Below, piece after piece: positions 41,580-50,925 of a DNA stretch of 64,000 nt. Below the pieces are notes generated by a model, which saw only the letters and a list, made by a program, of their open reading frames with translations, was not told where the DNA came from and made no database searches. Made by a program: the position numbers and the translations under genes. Origin of the DNA: VRUE01 sp963727465 (GTDB taxonomy: Bacteria; Actinomycetota; Thermoleophilia; Solirubrobacterales; 70-9); the NCBI GenBank assembly GCA_963727465.1, contig CAVSGL010000013.1, forward strand, positions 8,914-72,913, given 5' to 3'. Every line of letters begins with the position of its first letter. The first letter of the stretch is position 1.

Positions 41580-43306
41580 GGCTAGGAGCCTGGGTCGCTA
41601 ACGCGGCCTGAAGCAGCGGGCGCGAGCGACGGGCGCGAATCGGGTTGCGCGAGCGCGCCGATCCCGGTGCTGGGTCTCGATGCGGCGGTTCCGCGGTTCC
41701 GCGGAACCGCTTCGCGGAGCCGGGGTGGCCACCGGGTCCGGCTACGTAGCCCCGACCAGCCCCAACCCGCCGGCCCGGTGCAGCTTCAGCAGGTTGTGGA
41801 CCGCGCAGTGAAAGCGCCACTGCGCCCGCGCCGCGGCCTTGCCGCGCAAGAGCAATCGCCGTGCTGACTGCACCGTCTCCATCTGGCCGAAGACCGGCTC
41901 AACGATCGTCTTGCGTCTCGCATAGGCCGTGCGCCCGCGCTTGGTCTGCAGCTTGCGCGCCATCCGTTGCTTGGCGGTGGCGTCTTTTGGGATCGGGCCT
42001 CGTGGGGCGGGTGGCTGAGGCTCGGAGCGCTTGAAGCGTCCGGGGGCCAGGTGGGGGTCGAGGCCGTGCTCGGCGGTCACGGCGACGTTGTCCTCGGAGA
42101 AGTAGCCGGCGTCGCCGAGCAGGGCGGCGCCCTCGGGCAGCTGTGCATCCACGGCCTCTAAGTTCTCGCCCAGCTGCTCGAGGGCGGGCTCCAGCTGGCG
42201 GGCGTCGGGCGCTTCGTCTGTGAGCCCTGCGGCGAGGATCACCTGGGCGTGGGAGTCGACCACGGCCTGGGCGTTGAAGCACTGGTGAAAGGCGCCGTCG
42301 GCGGCCTTCATGATCTTCGACTCGGGGTCGGTGAAGTTGCGCTGCGCGCGGGGCCTTGGGGTCGGCGGCTCATCGTCTGGGTCGGGCTTTCTGGGCTCGC
42401 GGCCTTCTTCGCGCAGCTCGGCCTGACGGGCGCGCTCGCGTTCTTGCTCCTCGGCCTCAAGCGCCGCCTTGGCCTCGCGGATGCGCGTCAGGCGACTCTC
42501 GCGGCGGGCCAGCTCGGCGGGCAGCTCGTCGCCGCGGCGGTCGGAGCCGTAGCGCTCGTCCTCTTCGCGATCGACGGCCTCGGCGTCTTCGAGCAGGGCG
42601 GCGGCCTGGGCCTCGATCGCGGCGATCTCCTCCTCCAACTGCTTCTCGGCCCTGCCCATCCGCTCATAGCTCATCGCCTTGTGGCGGGAGGCGTTGGCCC
42701 GCAGCTTGGTGCCGTCGATCGCCAGCGCGCCCATCTTCACCAGCCCCGCCTTCTTGCAGAGGCGGAGAGCCTGGACGAAAAGCTCTGCGAGGGCGTCGAG
42801 GTGGCGGGCGCGAAAGCGGGCGATCGAGCGGTAGTCGGGGTGCTGGTCGGCGACCAGCATGCGCACGGCGACGTCGCGGTGGGTGGCTTGCTCGAGCTTG
42901 CGCGAGGAGACCACCCCGGTGGCGTAGCCGTAGATCAAGAGCTTCAGCATCAGGCGCGGGTCATAGGGCGGGTAGCCGCGCTCTTCCTCATAGGAGGCGT
43001 AGATCTCGGTGAGGTCGAGCGAGTCCTCGACCAGGTCGGAGACGAAGTGGGCGAGGTCTCCCTCGGGGACCCACTCCTGCAGCACCGGCGCCATCAGCAG
43101 CACCTGGTCGGGTTCGTAGGGGCGGAAGGTCTTCTGCTCGGCGATCGGGGTGCGCTCGCCATCCGCCTGCTCGGTCCTCTCGACCTCGATCAGCCGCTCC
43201 TGCTCCACCGTCGCCGCCATCACACGTTCCTCCTGCTCGCTTGCAGGCGAATCGTCCCGAGCAGGCCGGACGCCTCAGACGGGGTTACTGACCCAGGCTC
43301 CTAGCC
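41580..43306 (-). mobile_element. IS1182-family insertion sequence
   Basis: About 1.73 kb with 17-bp perfect inverted repeats GGCTAGGAGCCTGGGTC (41580-41596) and its complement (43290-43306). One transposase gene inside. No clear target duplication (CCGG versus CCGT next to a CTAG end). The right repeat overlaps the last codon and stop of lysS. 41597-41741 contains a GC-rich hairpin (GGTTCCGC repeats) and no gene. Confidence 0.85.
41742..43220 (-). CDS. IS1182-family transposase
   Basis: 492 residues, ATG 43220 with AGGAGG eight bases upstream. IS1182 pattern: RPYEPDQVLLMAPVLQEW, PPYDPRLMLKLLIYGYATGV, ATHRDVAVRMLVADQHPDYR, ALAIDGTKLRANAS (first Asp), AQAVVDSHAQVILAAGL, LLGDAGYFSEDN (second Asp) and KTIVEPVFGQME (Glu). 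A charged coiled-coil insert follows the first Asp. Intact. Confidence 0.92.
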   Translation of the reverse strand: MAATVEQERLIEVERTEQADGERTPIAEQKTFRPYEPDQVLLMAPVLQEWVPEGDLAHFVSDLVEDSLDLTEIYASYEEERGYPPYDPRLMLKLLIYGYATGVVSSRKLEQATHRDVAVRMLVADQHPDYRSIARFRARHLDALAELFVQALRLCKKAGLVKMGALAIDGTKLRANASRHKAMSYERMGRAEKQLEEEIAAIEAQAAALLEDAEAVDREEDERYGSDRRGDELPAELARRESRLTRIREAKAALEAEEQERERARQAELREEGREPRKPDPDDEPPTPRPRAQRNFTDPESKIMKAADGAFHQCFNAQAVVDSHAQVILAAGLTDEAPDARQLEPALEQLGENLEAVDAQLPEGAALLGDAGYFSEDNVAVTAEHGLDPHLAPGRFKRSEPQPPAPRGPIPKDATAKQRMARKLQTKRGRTAYARRKTIVEPVFGQMETVQSARRLLLRGKAAARAQWRFHCAVHNLLKLHRAGGLGLVGAT

Positions 43307-44806
43307 GTCGGAGACCTCGCGCATCGAGGGGAAGAGGATCACGTCGCGCAGGGTCTTGGCGCCGCTGAGGATCATCATCAGGCGGTCGACGCCGAGGCCC
43401 GAGCCGCTCGCCGTCAGCATCCCGTATTCGAGCGCCCGCACGAACTCCTCGTCGTGCTCGTGCGGGGTCGGCTCCGCCCCCGATTCCTGCCGTTCGCGCT
43501 GTTCGACGAAGTGGCGGCGCTGTTCGATCGGGTCGTTGACGTCGGTGCCGCCGCCGGTGATCTCCATCCCGGCGACGATCCCGTCGAAGGCCGCCGCCAG
43601 CAGCTCGGGGTGCTCGGGCACCGGCTTGACCAGCGGCCAGATCGCCAGCGGCAGGTCGATGATGAAGGTCGGCTGGATCAGCCTGGGCTCGACCAGCTTG
43701 CCCTGGAGGGTGTCGACCAGCGCCGCCCAGTCGTCGTCGGGCTCGGCGTCCTCGCCGGCGATCTCGGCCAGCTCGTCGCGGCTCGCCTTGGTGATGTCGA
43801 CGCCGGTCTCATCCAGCAGCAGGTCCTGTAGGCGCAGGCGCGGCCAGGGCCGCTTCAGGTCGATGACCTCGCCGTCGCGCTCGACCTTCGTCGTCCCCAG
43901 CACGCTTTCGGCGACGTGCTCGACGATTCCCTCGGCGACATCCATCACGCCGTGGTAGTCGACGCCGCTGACGAACCACTCGAGCATCGTGAACTCCGGG
44001 TTGTGCTGCGGCGACATCCCCTCGTTGCGGAAGAACTTGCCGAGCTCGTAGACGTTCTCGAAGCCGCCGACGATCGCCCGCTTGAGGTAGAGCTCGGTCG
44101 CGATCCGCAGGTAGAGGTGGCGGTCGAGCGCGTTGTGGTGCGTCTTGAACGGCCGCGCCGCGGCGCCGCCGGTCATCCGCTGCAGGATCGGCGTTTCCAT
44201 CTCGACGTAGGCGCGCTCGTCGAGGTACTCGCGGATCGCGGCGACGACCTTCGCCCGCATCGCGAAGATCCGCCGCGATTCCTCGTTCGCCATCAGGTCG
44301 AGCTCGCGCTGGCGGTAGCGCACCTCGGGGTCGGAGATGCCGTGGAAGAGGTCGGGCGGGTCGCGCAGCGCCTTCGCCAGCAGCACGCACTCGCGCACGG
44401 CCACGGCCAGCTGGCCGCGCTTGGTCACGTGCAGGTGGCCGTCGACGCCGACCAGGTCGCCGATGTCGAGATCCTCGATCCGGTCGAACGCCTCTTGACC
44501 GAGAGCGTCGACCCGCGCGTAGGCCTGGATCGTCCCGGTCAGGTCGCGAACGTCGAAGAAGAGCGTCTTGCCGTGGCCGCGCTCGCCGACGACGCGTCCG
44601 GCGATCCGGCAGGTGTGCTCCGGGTGCTCGCCCTCCCCCAGCTCGGCGGGGTCATGCGCGGCGAGGACATCCTCGATTCGGTCGCGATCCGGAAATGAGA
44701 AGGGATAGGGGTCGATCCCTTCCGCCCGCAGGCGTTCGGCCTTCGCGAGGCGCTGGGCCTCGGTGTCGCCGGCCGCGGGTTCGGCGCGCGTGGTCGAGTC
44801 GGCCAT
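43301..44806 (-). CDS. lysS: Lysyl-tRNA synthetase (class II)
   Basis: 501 residues from ATG 44806 (MADSTTRAEPA). OB-fold anticodon-binding domain (HTCRIAGRVVGERGHGKTLF), then the class II core: motif 1 region, motif 2 YELGKFFRNEGMSPQHNPEF and motif 3 GSGLGVDRLMMILSG. It charges tRNA-Lys. The last residue and TAG lie inside the IS1182 inverted repeat, so the insertion landed at the gene's end or trimmed it by a few residues. A longer frame upstream is not needed. Confidence 0.95.
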   Translation of the reverse strand: MADSTTRAEPAAGDTEAQRLAKAERLRAEGIDPYPFSFPDRDRIEDVLAAHDPAELGEGEHPEHTCRIAGRVVGERGHGKTLFFDVRDLTGTIQAYARVDALGQEAFDRIEDLDIGDLVGVDGHLHVTKRGQLAVAVRECVLLAKALRDPPDLFHGISDPEVRYRQRELDLMANEESRRIFAMRAKVVAAIREYLDERAYVEMETPILQRMTGGAAARPFKTHHNALDRHLYLRIATELYLKRAIVGGFENVYELGKFFRNEGMSPQHNPEFTMLEWFVSGVDYHGVMDVAEGIVEHVAESVLGTTKVERDGEVIDLKRPWPRLRLQDLLLDETGVDITKASRDELAEIAGEDAEPDDDWAALVDTLQGKLVEPRLIQPTFIIDLPLAIWPLVKPVPEHPELLAAAFDGIVAGMEITGGGTDVNDPIEQRRHFVEQRERQESGAEPTPHEHDEEFVRALEYGMLTASGSGLGVDRLMMILSGAKTLRDVILFPSMREVSDG

Positions 44807-44840
44807 GGCCCAACCGTATAGCCGATCGCGAAAGTCGCGC

Positions 44841-45686
44841 TCAGGGAGCGGCGCCGACGGTGACTCGCTCGTCACCCATGTAGTCGGTCAGCGTCCGCGC
44901 ATCGCGCAGCATCTCGCGCATCGCCGGGCCGTGGTGCGTGTCGTGCTCCATCGCCAGCTTCCAGCCGCTCGGCGTTTCCTCGATCAGGCCGCGGATCACG
45001 CCGAGACCGTCGGCGCCGCAGGCCCCGGTGACGGCGATCCGCGGCTCGCGCCGGATCTCCGGCGAGCGGTCGTAGATCGTCTCGTCGGTGACGTAGGGAA
45101 GGTTGGCGATCACCATGTCGACGCCCTCGAGCCCGTCGGGCAGGCCCTCGGCGACGGTGACCTCGAGCTCGAGCCCGAGCCGCTCGGCGTTCTCGCGCGC
45201 CGCTTCCGCCGCTTCCGGCGAGAGGTCGGACGCGGTGATCCGCAGGTCCGGGCGCTCCGACATCAGCGCCAGGGCGATCGCGCCCGAGCCGGTGCCGACC
45301 TCGTGCACGCGCGCGCCCTCCGGCAGCTCCGTCCCGACCTCGACCAGCAGCTCGGTCTCGCGCCGCGGCCAGAGCACGCGCGGGTCGACGTGGATCTCGA
45401 GATTGCGGAAGGGCGCCCGTTCGAGCACGTAGGCGAGCGGCTCGTGGTCGGCGCGCCGCGCCACCGCGGCCTCGACCGCGGCGACGACCTCCGGTGAGAG
45501 CTCGCCCGCGCCGTCGCGCGAGAGCTCGTCGACGCCGATTCCGAGCGCGTTGGCGACCAGCGCTTCGGCGTCGGCCTGCGGCTCATCGCAGCCCGCCGCC
45601 TCGATCGTCTCCGTCGCCTTCGCGAGCAGGGCATCGACCGTCGCGGCGGCCGAACCACCCCCGCTGCCGGTCTCCACTGCTTCCAC
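44841..45686 (-). CDS. prmC: Release factor glutamine methyltransferase PrmC/HemK
   Basis: 281 residues from GTG with GAGGAGG upstream. N-terminal helical domain, RRETELLVEVG, VHEVGTGSGAIALAL (SAM loop) and the substrate motif as VIANLPYV; most family members have NPPY, so the second residue differs. It methylates the GGQ glutamine of release factors. The Leu change is compatible with activity, but other N5-glutamine methyltransferases cannot be excluded. Confidence 0.85.
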   Translation of the reverse strand: MEAVETGSGGGSAAATVDALLAKATETIEAAGCDEPQADAEALVANALGIGVDELSRDGAGELSPEVVAAVEAAVARRADHEPLAYVLERAPFRNLEIHVDPRVLWPRRETELLVEVGTELPEGARVHEVGTGSGAIALALMSERPDLRITASDLSPEAAEAARENAERLGLELEVTVAEGLPDGLEGVDMVIANLPYVTDETIYDRSPEIRREPRIAVTGACGADGLGVIRGLIEETPSGWKLAMEHDTHHGPAMREMLRDARTLTDYMGDERVTVGAAP

Positions 45687-45703
45687 CGCGCTCGCCTCCT
45701 CGT

Positions 45704-46492
45704 TTAGCTCAAAAGATTTTGTGCAACGTTACCAGCGGCCGAGCGAGACAGGGTTCCGTGTCGCTGCCGCACCACGTACAGCCAGGCGATACCGGCGACC
45801 ATCATTGCAAGGCTCTCCAGCTGGGCGCCGGTCAGGCCCAGCGCGACGTCGGTGTTGCGGCGGATGAACTCGACCAGGAAGCGCTCGGCGCCGGCGTAGA
45901 TCAGGTAGATCGCGAACAGCACCCCGGCGCGGAAGCGGTCGCGCAGCTGCCAGAGGATCCACGCCCCGAGGCCCATCGCCAGCGTCTCGTAGATCGGCGT
46001 CGGGTGGACGGTGCGGTCGGTCGGCACGGTCCCGTCCGGGTAGGACATCGCCCACGGCCCGTTCCAGGGCTTGCCGTAGTCGCCGTCGCCGGAGAGCTGG
46101 CAGCCGATCCGCCCGATCGCGTAGCCGAGCGCCAGCGCCGGCGCCGCGATGTCGAGCAGCGTCAGCTTGAGGAAGTCGCGGTACCAGGCCCAGGCGAGGA
46201 CGGCGAGGGCGCCGCCGATCGCGCCGCCGTACCAGACGAGCCCCGAGCCGCCGAAGAGATTGCCGAGCAGGTCGGCCTTGACGCTGTCGTAGTTCTGGAC
46301 GACGAAGTAGACGCGCGAGCCGACGACGCCGCCGAGCAGCGCCGAGAAGCCGATCTCATACGCCCAGTCGACCGGCTTGCCGAGCTCCTTGAGCCGCTTG
46401 CCGACCAGCGCCCCGGCGGCGAGGAAGGCGAGCGCGAACATCAGGCCGAAGGTCTGCAGCGTCAGCGGGCCGAGGTTGATCTCCGGGTACAT
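45704..46492 (-). CDS. lgt: Prolipoprotein diacylglyceryl transferase Lgt
   Basis: 262 residues, polytopic. MYPEINLGPLTLQTFGLMFAL, GSRVYFVVQ, GLVWYGGAIGGALAV, IGRIGCQLSGDGDYGKPWNG (the Lgt signature around Arg and Gly) and HPTPIYETLAMG. It transfers diacylglycerol from phosphatidylglycerol to lipobox Cys, so it would process ModA-like and HxsA-like lipoproteins. It starts two bases after argF. Confidence 0.95.
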   Translation of the reverse strand: MYPEINLGPLTLQTFGLMFALAFLAAGALVGKRLKELGKPVDWAYEIGFSALLGGVVGSRVYFVVQNYDSVKADLLGNLFGGSGLVWYGGAIGGALAVLAWAWYRDFLKLTLLDIAAPALALGYAIGRIGCQLSGDGDYGKPWNGPWAMSYPDGTVPTDRTVHPTPIYETLAMGLGAWILWQLRDRFRAGVLFAIYLIYAGAERFLVEFIRRNTDVALGLTGAQLESLAMMVAGIAWLYVVRQRHGTLSRSAAGNVAQNLLS

Positions 46493-46494
46493 CG

Positions 46495-47410
46495 CTACTC
46501 GTCGAGCAGGGTACGCAGCAGCGCCTTCTGCGTGTGCAGGCGGTTCTCGGCCTGGTCCCAGACGGCCGAGTGCGGCCCGTAGAGAACCTCGGCGGTGATC
46601 TCCTCGCCCGGGTGGGCGGGCAGGCAGTGGAGGACGATCGCGTCCTCGGCCGCCGCGCCGAGCAGGTCGGCGTTCACCCGGTAGGGCGTCAGGTCGGCGC
46701 GGCGCCGCTCGCCCTCCGCCTCGTCGCCCATGCTGACCCAGACGTCGGTGTAGATGGCGTCGGCGCCGGAGACGGCGTCGCGCGGGTCGTCGGTCAGCTT
46801 CACCCCGTGGCCCCTCCTCCAGCTGGTAGCCGGCCGGGGCGGCGACGGTCAGCTCGACGTCGGCGAGCTCGCAGGCGATCGCCAGCGAGCGGGCGACGTT
46901 GTTGCCGTCGCCGACGTAGGCGAGGCGCAACCCGTGCAGGTCGCCGCGGCGCTCGCGCAGGGTGAGCAGGTCGGCGAGCGCCTGGCAGGGATGGTGGAGC
47001 GGCGTCAGCGCGTTGACGACCGGCACCTCGGCCGCGGCGGCGAGCTCGGCGACCGCCTCGTGGGAGCCGGAGCGGATCACGATCGCGTCGAGGTAGCGCG
47101 AGAGCACGCGCCCGGTGTCGCCGGCCGACTCGCCGCGCGAGAGCTGCATTTCGTCGCCGCGCAGGACGATCGGCGTCGCCCCCAGCTCGGCGACCGCGAC
47201 CTCGAAGGAGATCCGCGTCCGCGTCGAGGGCTTCTCGAAGACGAGCGCGATGCTGCGGCCGGCGAGGTCGCCACCGTTCGCTGTTTGTCGGGATAAGGCC
47301 GACAAACCGCGAACGGGCCGCGCCGCTTTCAGCTCGGCCGCTAGGTCGAGCAGCTGCCCGAGCTCGAAGGCGCCCAGCTCTTCGCCGGTGAGGAAGTCTC
47401 GCTTCGTCAA
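46495..47410 (-). CDS. argF: Ornithine carbamoyltransferase ArgF (frameshifted as read)
   Basis: About 305 residues when frames are joined at a G-rich run near 46815. N-terminal frame: FEKPSTRTRISFEVAVAELG (carbamoyl-phosphate site), HPCQALADLLTL and YVGDGNNVARSL. C-terminal frame: VKLTDDPRDAVSGADAIYTD, then LHCLPAHPGEEIT. Removing one G from the run rejoins the two. The TTG at 47410 is the likely start. Arginine synthesis is rarely lost with flanking genes intact, so a base-call error is likely. Confidence 0.85.
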
Positions 47411-47428
47411 GCCGCGGATACTACGGGC

Positions 47429-48301
47429 GTGCAGCTCAGGGTCCTCTCCTGGAACCTCTTCCACGGGCGCGACTTCCCGCCCGACCCGGGTCTTCGAACC
47501 TGGCGCTCGCGGCTGCTGCGGACGAGCGAGCGCAACGCGACCCACATCCAGGTCAACCGCGACCTGCTCGCCGAGTTCTGCGAGTTGCTTGCCGGCGCCG
47601 CCTGGGACGTCGCCCTGCTCCAGGAGTGCCCGCCGCGCTGGTGGGAGCCGCTGGCGGCGGCGTGCGGGGCCGAGCCGCACGGCGTGCTCACCTCGCGCAA
47701 CTCGCTCGGCGGCCTGCGCGCCCTCGTCGCCCGCCGCAACCCCGACCTGATCGCCTCCGGCGAGGGCGGCTCGAACCTGACGCTGGTGCGTGGTTCCTCT
47801 TTCGTGCATGGAGTCCGAAAGGCACCCCGCGATGGGCTGGGCGGTGGGATCGTCGAGCGGCGCGAGCTGGAGATCCACAGCGGGCGGCCGGAGCGGCGCG
47901 CGATGGCCTTCACGCGGGTCGCCGCGGACGGCGCCCAACTCTGCGTCGCCAACCTCCACGCGACCAACGACCGGCCGGCGATGGCGACCGAGGACGTTCT
48001 GCGGGCCGCCGAGGCGGCGAGCGGCTGGGCGGACGGCGCGCCGCTGATATTCGGCGGCGATCTCAACCTGCGCCCGGGCGAGACCCCCGACGCCTTCTCC
48101 GCGCTGCGCGAGCGTTTCGGCCTCGCCGCCCCGACCGGCCCAGACGCAATCGACCACCTCCTGGCGCGCGGGCCGGAGGCCGTCGAGCCGCCGCGCGCCT
48201 GGCCGCCCGAGCGGCGCGAGCTGCGCAAGAACGGGCTCGCTCTGCGACTCTCCGACCACGCTCCCGTGGAAGCGAGTTTTGCAATCGGCGACTCACGGTA
48301 G
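47429..48301 (+). CDS. Endonuclease/exonuclease/phosphatase-family protein
   Basis: 290 residues from GTG, no signal peptide. EEP fold: VLSWNLFHGRD (Asn), ALLQECPPRWW (Glu), ANLHATNDRP (His), LIFGGDLNLRPGE (D-x-N) and LSDHAPVEA (catalytic Asp-His). A metal-dependent hydrolase of nucleic acid or phosphoester; the substrate cannot be read from sequence. Divergent from argF by only 18 bases. Confidence 0.85.
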   Translation: MQLRVLSWNLFHGRDFPPDPGLRTWRSRLLRTSERNATHIQVNRDLLAEFCELLAGAAWDVALLQECPPRWWEPLAAACGAEPHGVLTSRNSLGGLRALVARRNPDLIASGEGGSNLTLVRGSSFVHGVRKAPRDGLGGGIVERRELEIHSGRPERRAMAFTRVAADGAQLCVANLHATNDRPAMATEDVLRAAEAASGWADGAPLIFGGDLNLRPGETPDAFSALRERFGLAAPTGPDAIDHLLARGPEAVEPPRAWPPERRELRKNGLALRLSDHAPVEASFAIGDSR

Positions 48302-48356
48302 TGAAATAGTCACAGTCCCAGCCAGTCAAACCCGTCGCAACAGGAGGCAAACAAGC

Positions 48357-48797
48357 ATGGCCGCAAAAAAACAGTCATCCGGCAAAGCCAAAAAACCGAA
48401 AGCGAAAAAAGCCGGGACGAGCGGCAAAAAAGCTCCGAAAGCGAAAGCCAAAAGCAAAGGCAAAGCGAAACCGAAAGCGAAAGCCAAATCGAAAGCGACG
48501 GGTCTCGACAAGAGCGTCGAGAACTTCCGCGAGAGCCTCGAACAGAGCGTCACGCTGAGCCGCGACCGGCTCCAGGACGTCGTCGACGACGCGGTCAAGC
48601 GCGGCCGGATGACCCGCGGCGACGCGGAGAAAATGGTCTCGACCCTTGTCAAACGCGGCAAGCGCCAGACCGACAGCCTGCTGAAAGAGCTCGAACGGCT
48701 GGTCAAACAGGCGCGCAAAGAGGTCGGCGGCCGCACCGCGCCGGTGCGCAAACAGGCGACGCAGGCAGCGCGCAGCGCGCGTAAAAAACTCAAATAG
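48357..48797 (+). CDS. Lysine-rich histone H1/phasin-like protein
   Basis: 146 residues. Residues 1-45 are almost only Lys/Ala/Ser (AKKPKAKKAGTSGKKAPKAK), DNA-binding H1-like; residues 50-146 are amphipathic helices (SRDRLQDVVDDAVKRGRMTR, KMVSTLVKRGKRQTDSLLKE) as in phasin/PhaF proteins. The Lys codons are mostly AAA, against the strong AAG preference elsewhere. ATG follows AGGAGG. It may link polyester granules or nucleoid, but no phaC is visible nearby. Confidence 0.7.
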   Translation: MAAKKQSSGKAKKPKAKKAGTSGKKAPKAKAKSKGKAKPKAKAKSKATGLDKSVENFRESLEQSVTLSRDRLQDVVDDAVKRGRMTRGDAEKMVSTLVKRGKRQTDSLLKELERLVKQARKEVGGRTAPVRKQATQAARSARKKLK

Positions 48798-50137
48798 TGC
48801 GCAAAGGCGAGCTGCTCGAGGCCGAGGTCGACTCGCTCGCCTTCGGCGGGCGGGGCGTGGCGCGGATCGACGGCTTCGTCGTCTTCGTCGCCGGCGGCCT
48901 GCCCGGCGACCGCGTGCGCGCCGAGGTGACCAAGCCGAAGAAGCGGTTCGCCGAGGCGCGCGCGGTCGAGCTGCTGCGCCCGGGCGCCGATCGCGTCGCC
49001 AACCGCTGCACGCACGAAGGCGAGCCCTGCCCCGGCGCGCCCTGGCAGGGCCTCGCCTACGAGCAGCAGCTGAGCGAGAAGCGCAACCAGGTCGACGAGG
49101 CGCTGCGGCGGATCGGCGAGCTCGACGGCTTCGAGCTGGAGCAGATCGAGCCGGCGAGCGAACAGTGGCGCTACCGCAACAAGCTCGAATACTCCTTCGG
49201 CCCGGGCGAGGACGGGACGGTGCTCGGCTTCCACGCCAGCGGGCGCTGGGACCTGGTGGTCGGCGTCGAGGACTGCCTGCTCGCCTCCGAGCGCGGTAAC
49301 GAGACGCGCAACGCGGTGCGCGAATGGGCGCGGGACGAGGGCGTCGAGCCCTACGACCGCCGCGCCGGCACGGGCGTGCTCTGCAACCTCGCGGTGCGCG
49401 AGGGACGGCGCACGGGTGAGATCCAGACGCGCCTGGTGACGACACCGAAGCGCCTCCCGAAGCCGCCGGTCGACCTGCACACGGTGGTCGAGGACGGCTC
49501 CGGCGGCAGCGACGGGCCGACAGGCGTGCTCGGCGCCGAGCGCCTGCGCGAGCGCCTCTGCGGGCTCGACTTCGAGATGTCCCACAACGCCTTCTTCCAG
49601 ACCAACACCGAGATGGCCGAGCGGCTCTACGCGATCGCGGCCGAGTACGCCGGGCTGAGCGGCGGCGAGCGCGTCTTCGACCTCTACTGCGGGATCGGCA
49701 CGATCGGGCTGACGATGGCGGCGCGGGCGGGCGAGGTCTGGGGGCTGGAGATCGTCCCCGAGGCGATCGCCGACGCGGAGCGCAACGCCGAGCTCAACGG
49801 GATCTCGAACGCGCGCTTCATGGCGGGCAGCGCGCGCACCGGGGTGCGCCCGCTGATCGAGCAGGCCGGCAAGCCCGACGTCGTCCTGCTCGACCCTCCG
49901 CGCGCCGGCCTCTCGCAGAAGATCGTCCGTCGCGTGCTCGAGTGCGAGGCGAAGCGAATCGTCTACGTCTCCTGCAACCCGACGACGCTGGCGCCGAACG
50001 CGGCGCAGCTGGTCGAGGCTGGCTATACCCTGCGCCGGGTGAAGCCGGTCGACATGTTTCCCCAGACCCCGCACATCGAGTGCGTCGCCGAATTCGACCG
50101 CGACCAAGCCGCCCCCAGCCCCGGAGGCGCCGACTGA
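48797..50137 (+). CDS. RlmD/TrmA-type class I RNA uracil-C5 methyltransferase
   Basis: 446 residues from GTG 48797. TRAM-like N-terminal domain (EVDSLAFGGRGVARIDGFVV), a partial iron-sulfur Cys set (CTHEGEPCPG, where one family Cys position is Ala), SAM motif FDLYCGIGTIGLTMA, VLLDPPRAGLS and the catalytic Cys in YVSCNPTTLAPN. It methylates U in 23S rRNA or tRNA. The specific target is not assigned. Confidence 0.88.
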   Translation: MRKGELLEAEVDSLAFGGRGVARIDGFVVFVAGGLPGDRVRAEVTKPKKRFAEARAVELLRPGADRVANRCTHEGEPCPGAPWQGLAYEQQLSEKRNQVDEALRRIGELDGFELEQIEPASEQWRYRNKLEYSFGPGEDGTVLGFHASGRWDLVVGVEDCLLASERGNETRNAVREWARDEGVEPYDRRAGTGVLCNLAVREGRRTGEIQTRLVTTPKRLPKPPVDLHTVVEDGSGGSDGPTGVLGAERLRERLCGLDFEMSHNAFFQTNTEMAERLYAIAAEYAGLSGGERVFDLYCGIGTIGLTMAARAGEVWGLEIVPEAIADAERNAELNGISNARFMAGSARTGVRPLIEQAGKPDVVLLDPPRAGLSQKIVRRVLECEAKRIVYVSCNPTTLAPNAAQLVEAGYTLRRVKPVDMFPQTPHIECVAEFDRDQAAPSPGGAD

Positions 50138-50922
50138 TGGCGCGGGGATTCGGAGTTGCTGCCGGACTCGACCCGGAGGTGGCGAAGCCGCTGGCGGCAC
50201 GCTGCATGGAGCTGGGCTACGCCTCTGTCTGGTCGAACGACCATCCCGGCGCCAAGGGCCTCGAGACGCTGGCGGAGTTCGCGACTGCGGCGCCGGAGCT
50301 CGAGCTCGGCGTCGCCGTGATCGCGCTCGACCGCCAGGCGCCGGCCGAGATCGCCGCCGACATCGAGCGGCTCGGGCTCGACCGCGCCAAGCTCTGGCTC
50401 GGGGTCGGCGCCGGCTTCTCGAAGAAGCCGCTGACGCGGATGCGCGAGACGCTGCCCGAGCTGCGCGAGGCGCTGCCCGGCGTGCGCCTCGTGCTCGCGG
50501 CGATGGGCCCGAAGATGTGCGCGCTCGCCGGGGCCGAGTTCGATGGCGCCTTCTTCAACTGGATGACGCCGGAGTTCGCCGCCCGCGCCCGCAACCAGGT
50601 CGAAGCCGGCGCCGGCGAGGCCGGCCGCGAGTGCCCGCCGGTCTTCGGCTACGTCCGCACCGCCGTCGGCCCGGACGCCGCCGAGCGCCTCGCCAAGGAG
50701 GAGTCCTTCTACCGCGACCTGCACGCCGGCTACCGCAACCACTTCGACCGCCTCGCCGAGCCCGAGGGCGCCGTCGGCGTCGCCGTCCCCGGCCGCGACC
50801 TCGCGCAGAAATCCCTCGCCGCCTACACCGCCCTCGACACCGTCGTCGTCCGCGGCCTCGCCAGCGCCAAGGTCGACGCGATGACCGCCGTGGCCGAGGC
50901 CGCCGCCCCCGATCTCACCTGA
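50137..50922 (+). CDS. Luciferase-like (LLM) flavin/F420-dependent oxidoreductase
   Basis: 261 residues, ATG overlapping the previous stop (TGATG). TIM-barrel LLM pattern: CMELGYASVWSNDHPG, ELGVAVIALDRQAPAEIA, KLWLGVGAGFSKKPLTRMRE and GAFFNWMTPEFA. Families in this lineage usually use F420, but the cofactor cannot be proven from sequence. Substrate unknown. Confidence 0.8.
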   Translation: MARGFGVAAGLDPEVAKPLAARCMELGYASVWSNDHPGAKGLETLAEFATAAPELELGVAVIALDRQAPAEIAADIERLGLDRAKLWLGVGAGFSKKPLTRMRETLPELREALPGVRLVLAAMGPKMCALAGAEFDGAFFNWMTPEFAARARNQVEAGAGEAGRECPPVFGYVRTAVGPDAAERLAKEESFYRDLHAGYRNHFDRLAEPEGAVGVAVPGRDLAQKSLAAYTALDTVVVRGLASAKVDAMTAVAEAAAPDLT

Positions 50923-50925
50923 TCG

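Noticed and set aside
45704..48259. A single 851-residue argF-lgt fusion protein on the minus strand
   Set aside because: The open frame arises because the argF frame runs into the lgt frame after the argF frameshift; lgt has its own ATG two bases after the argF stop.
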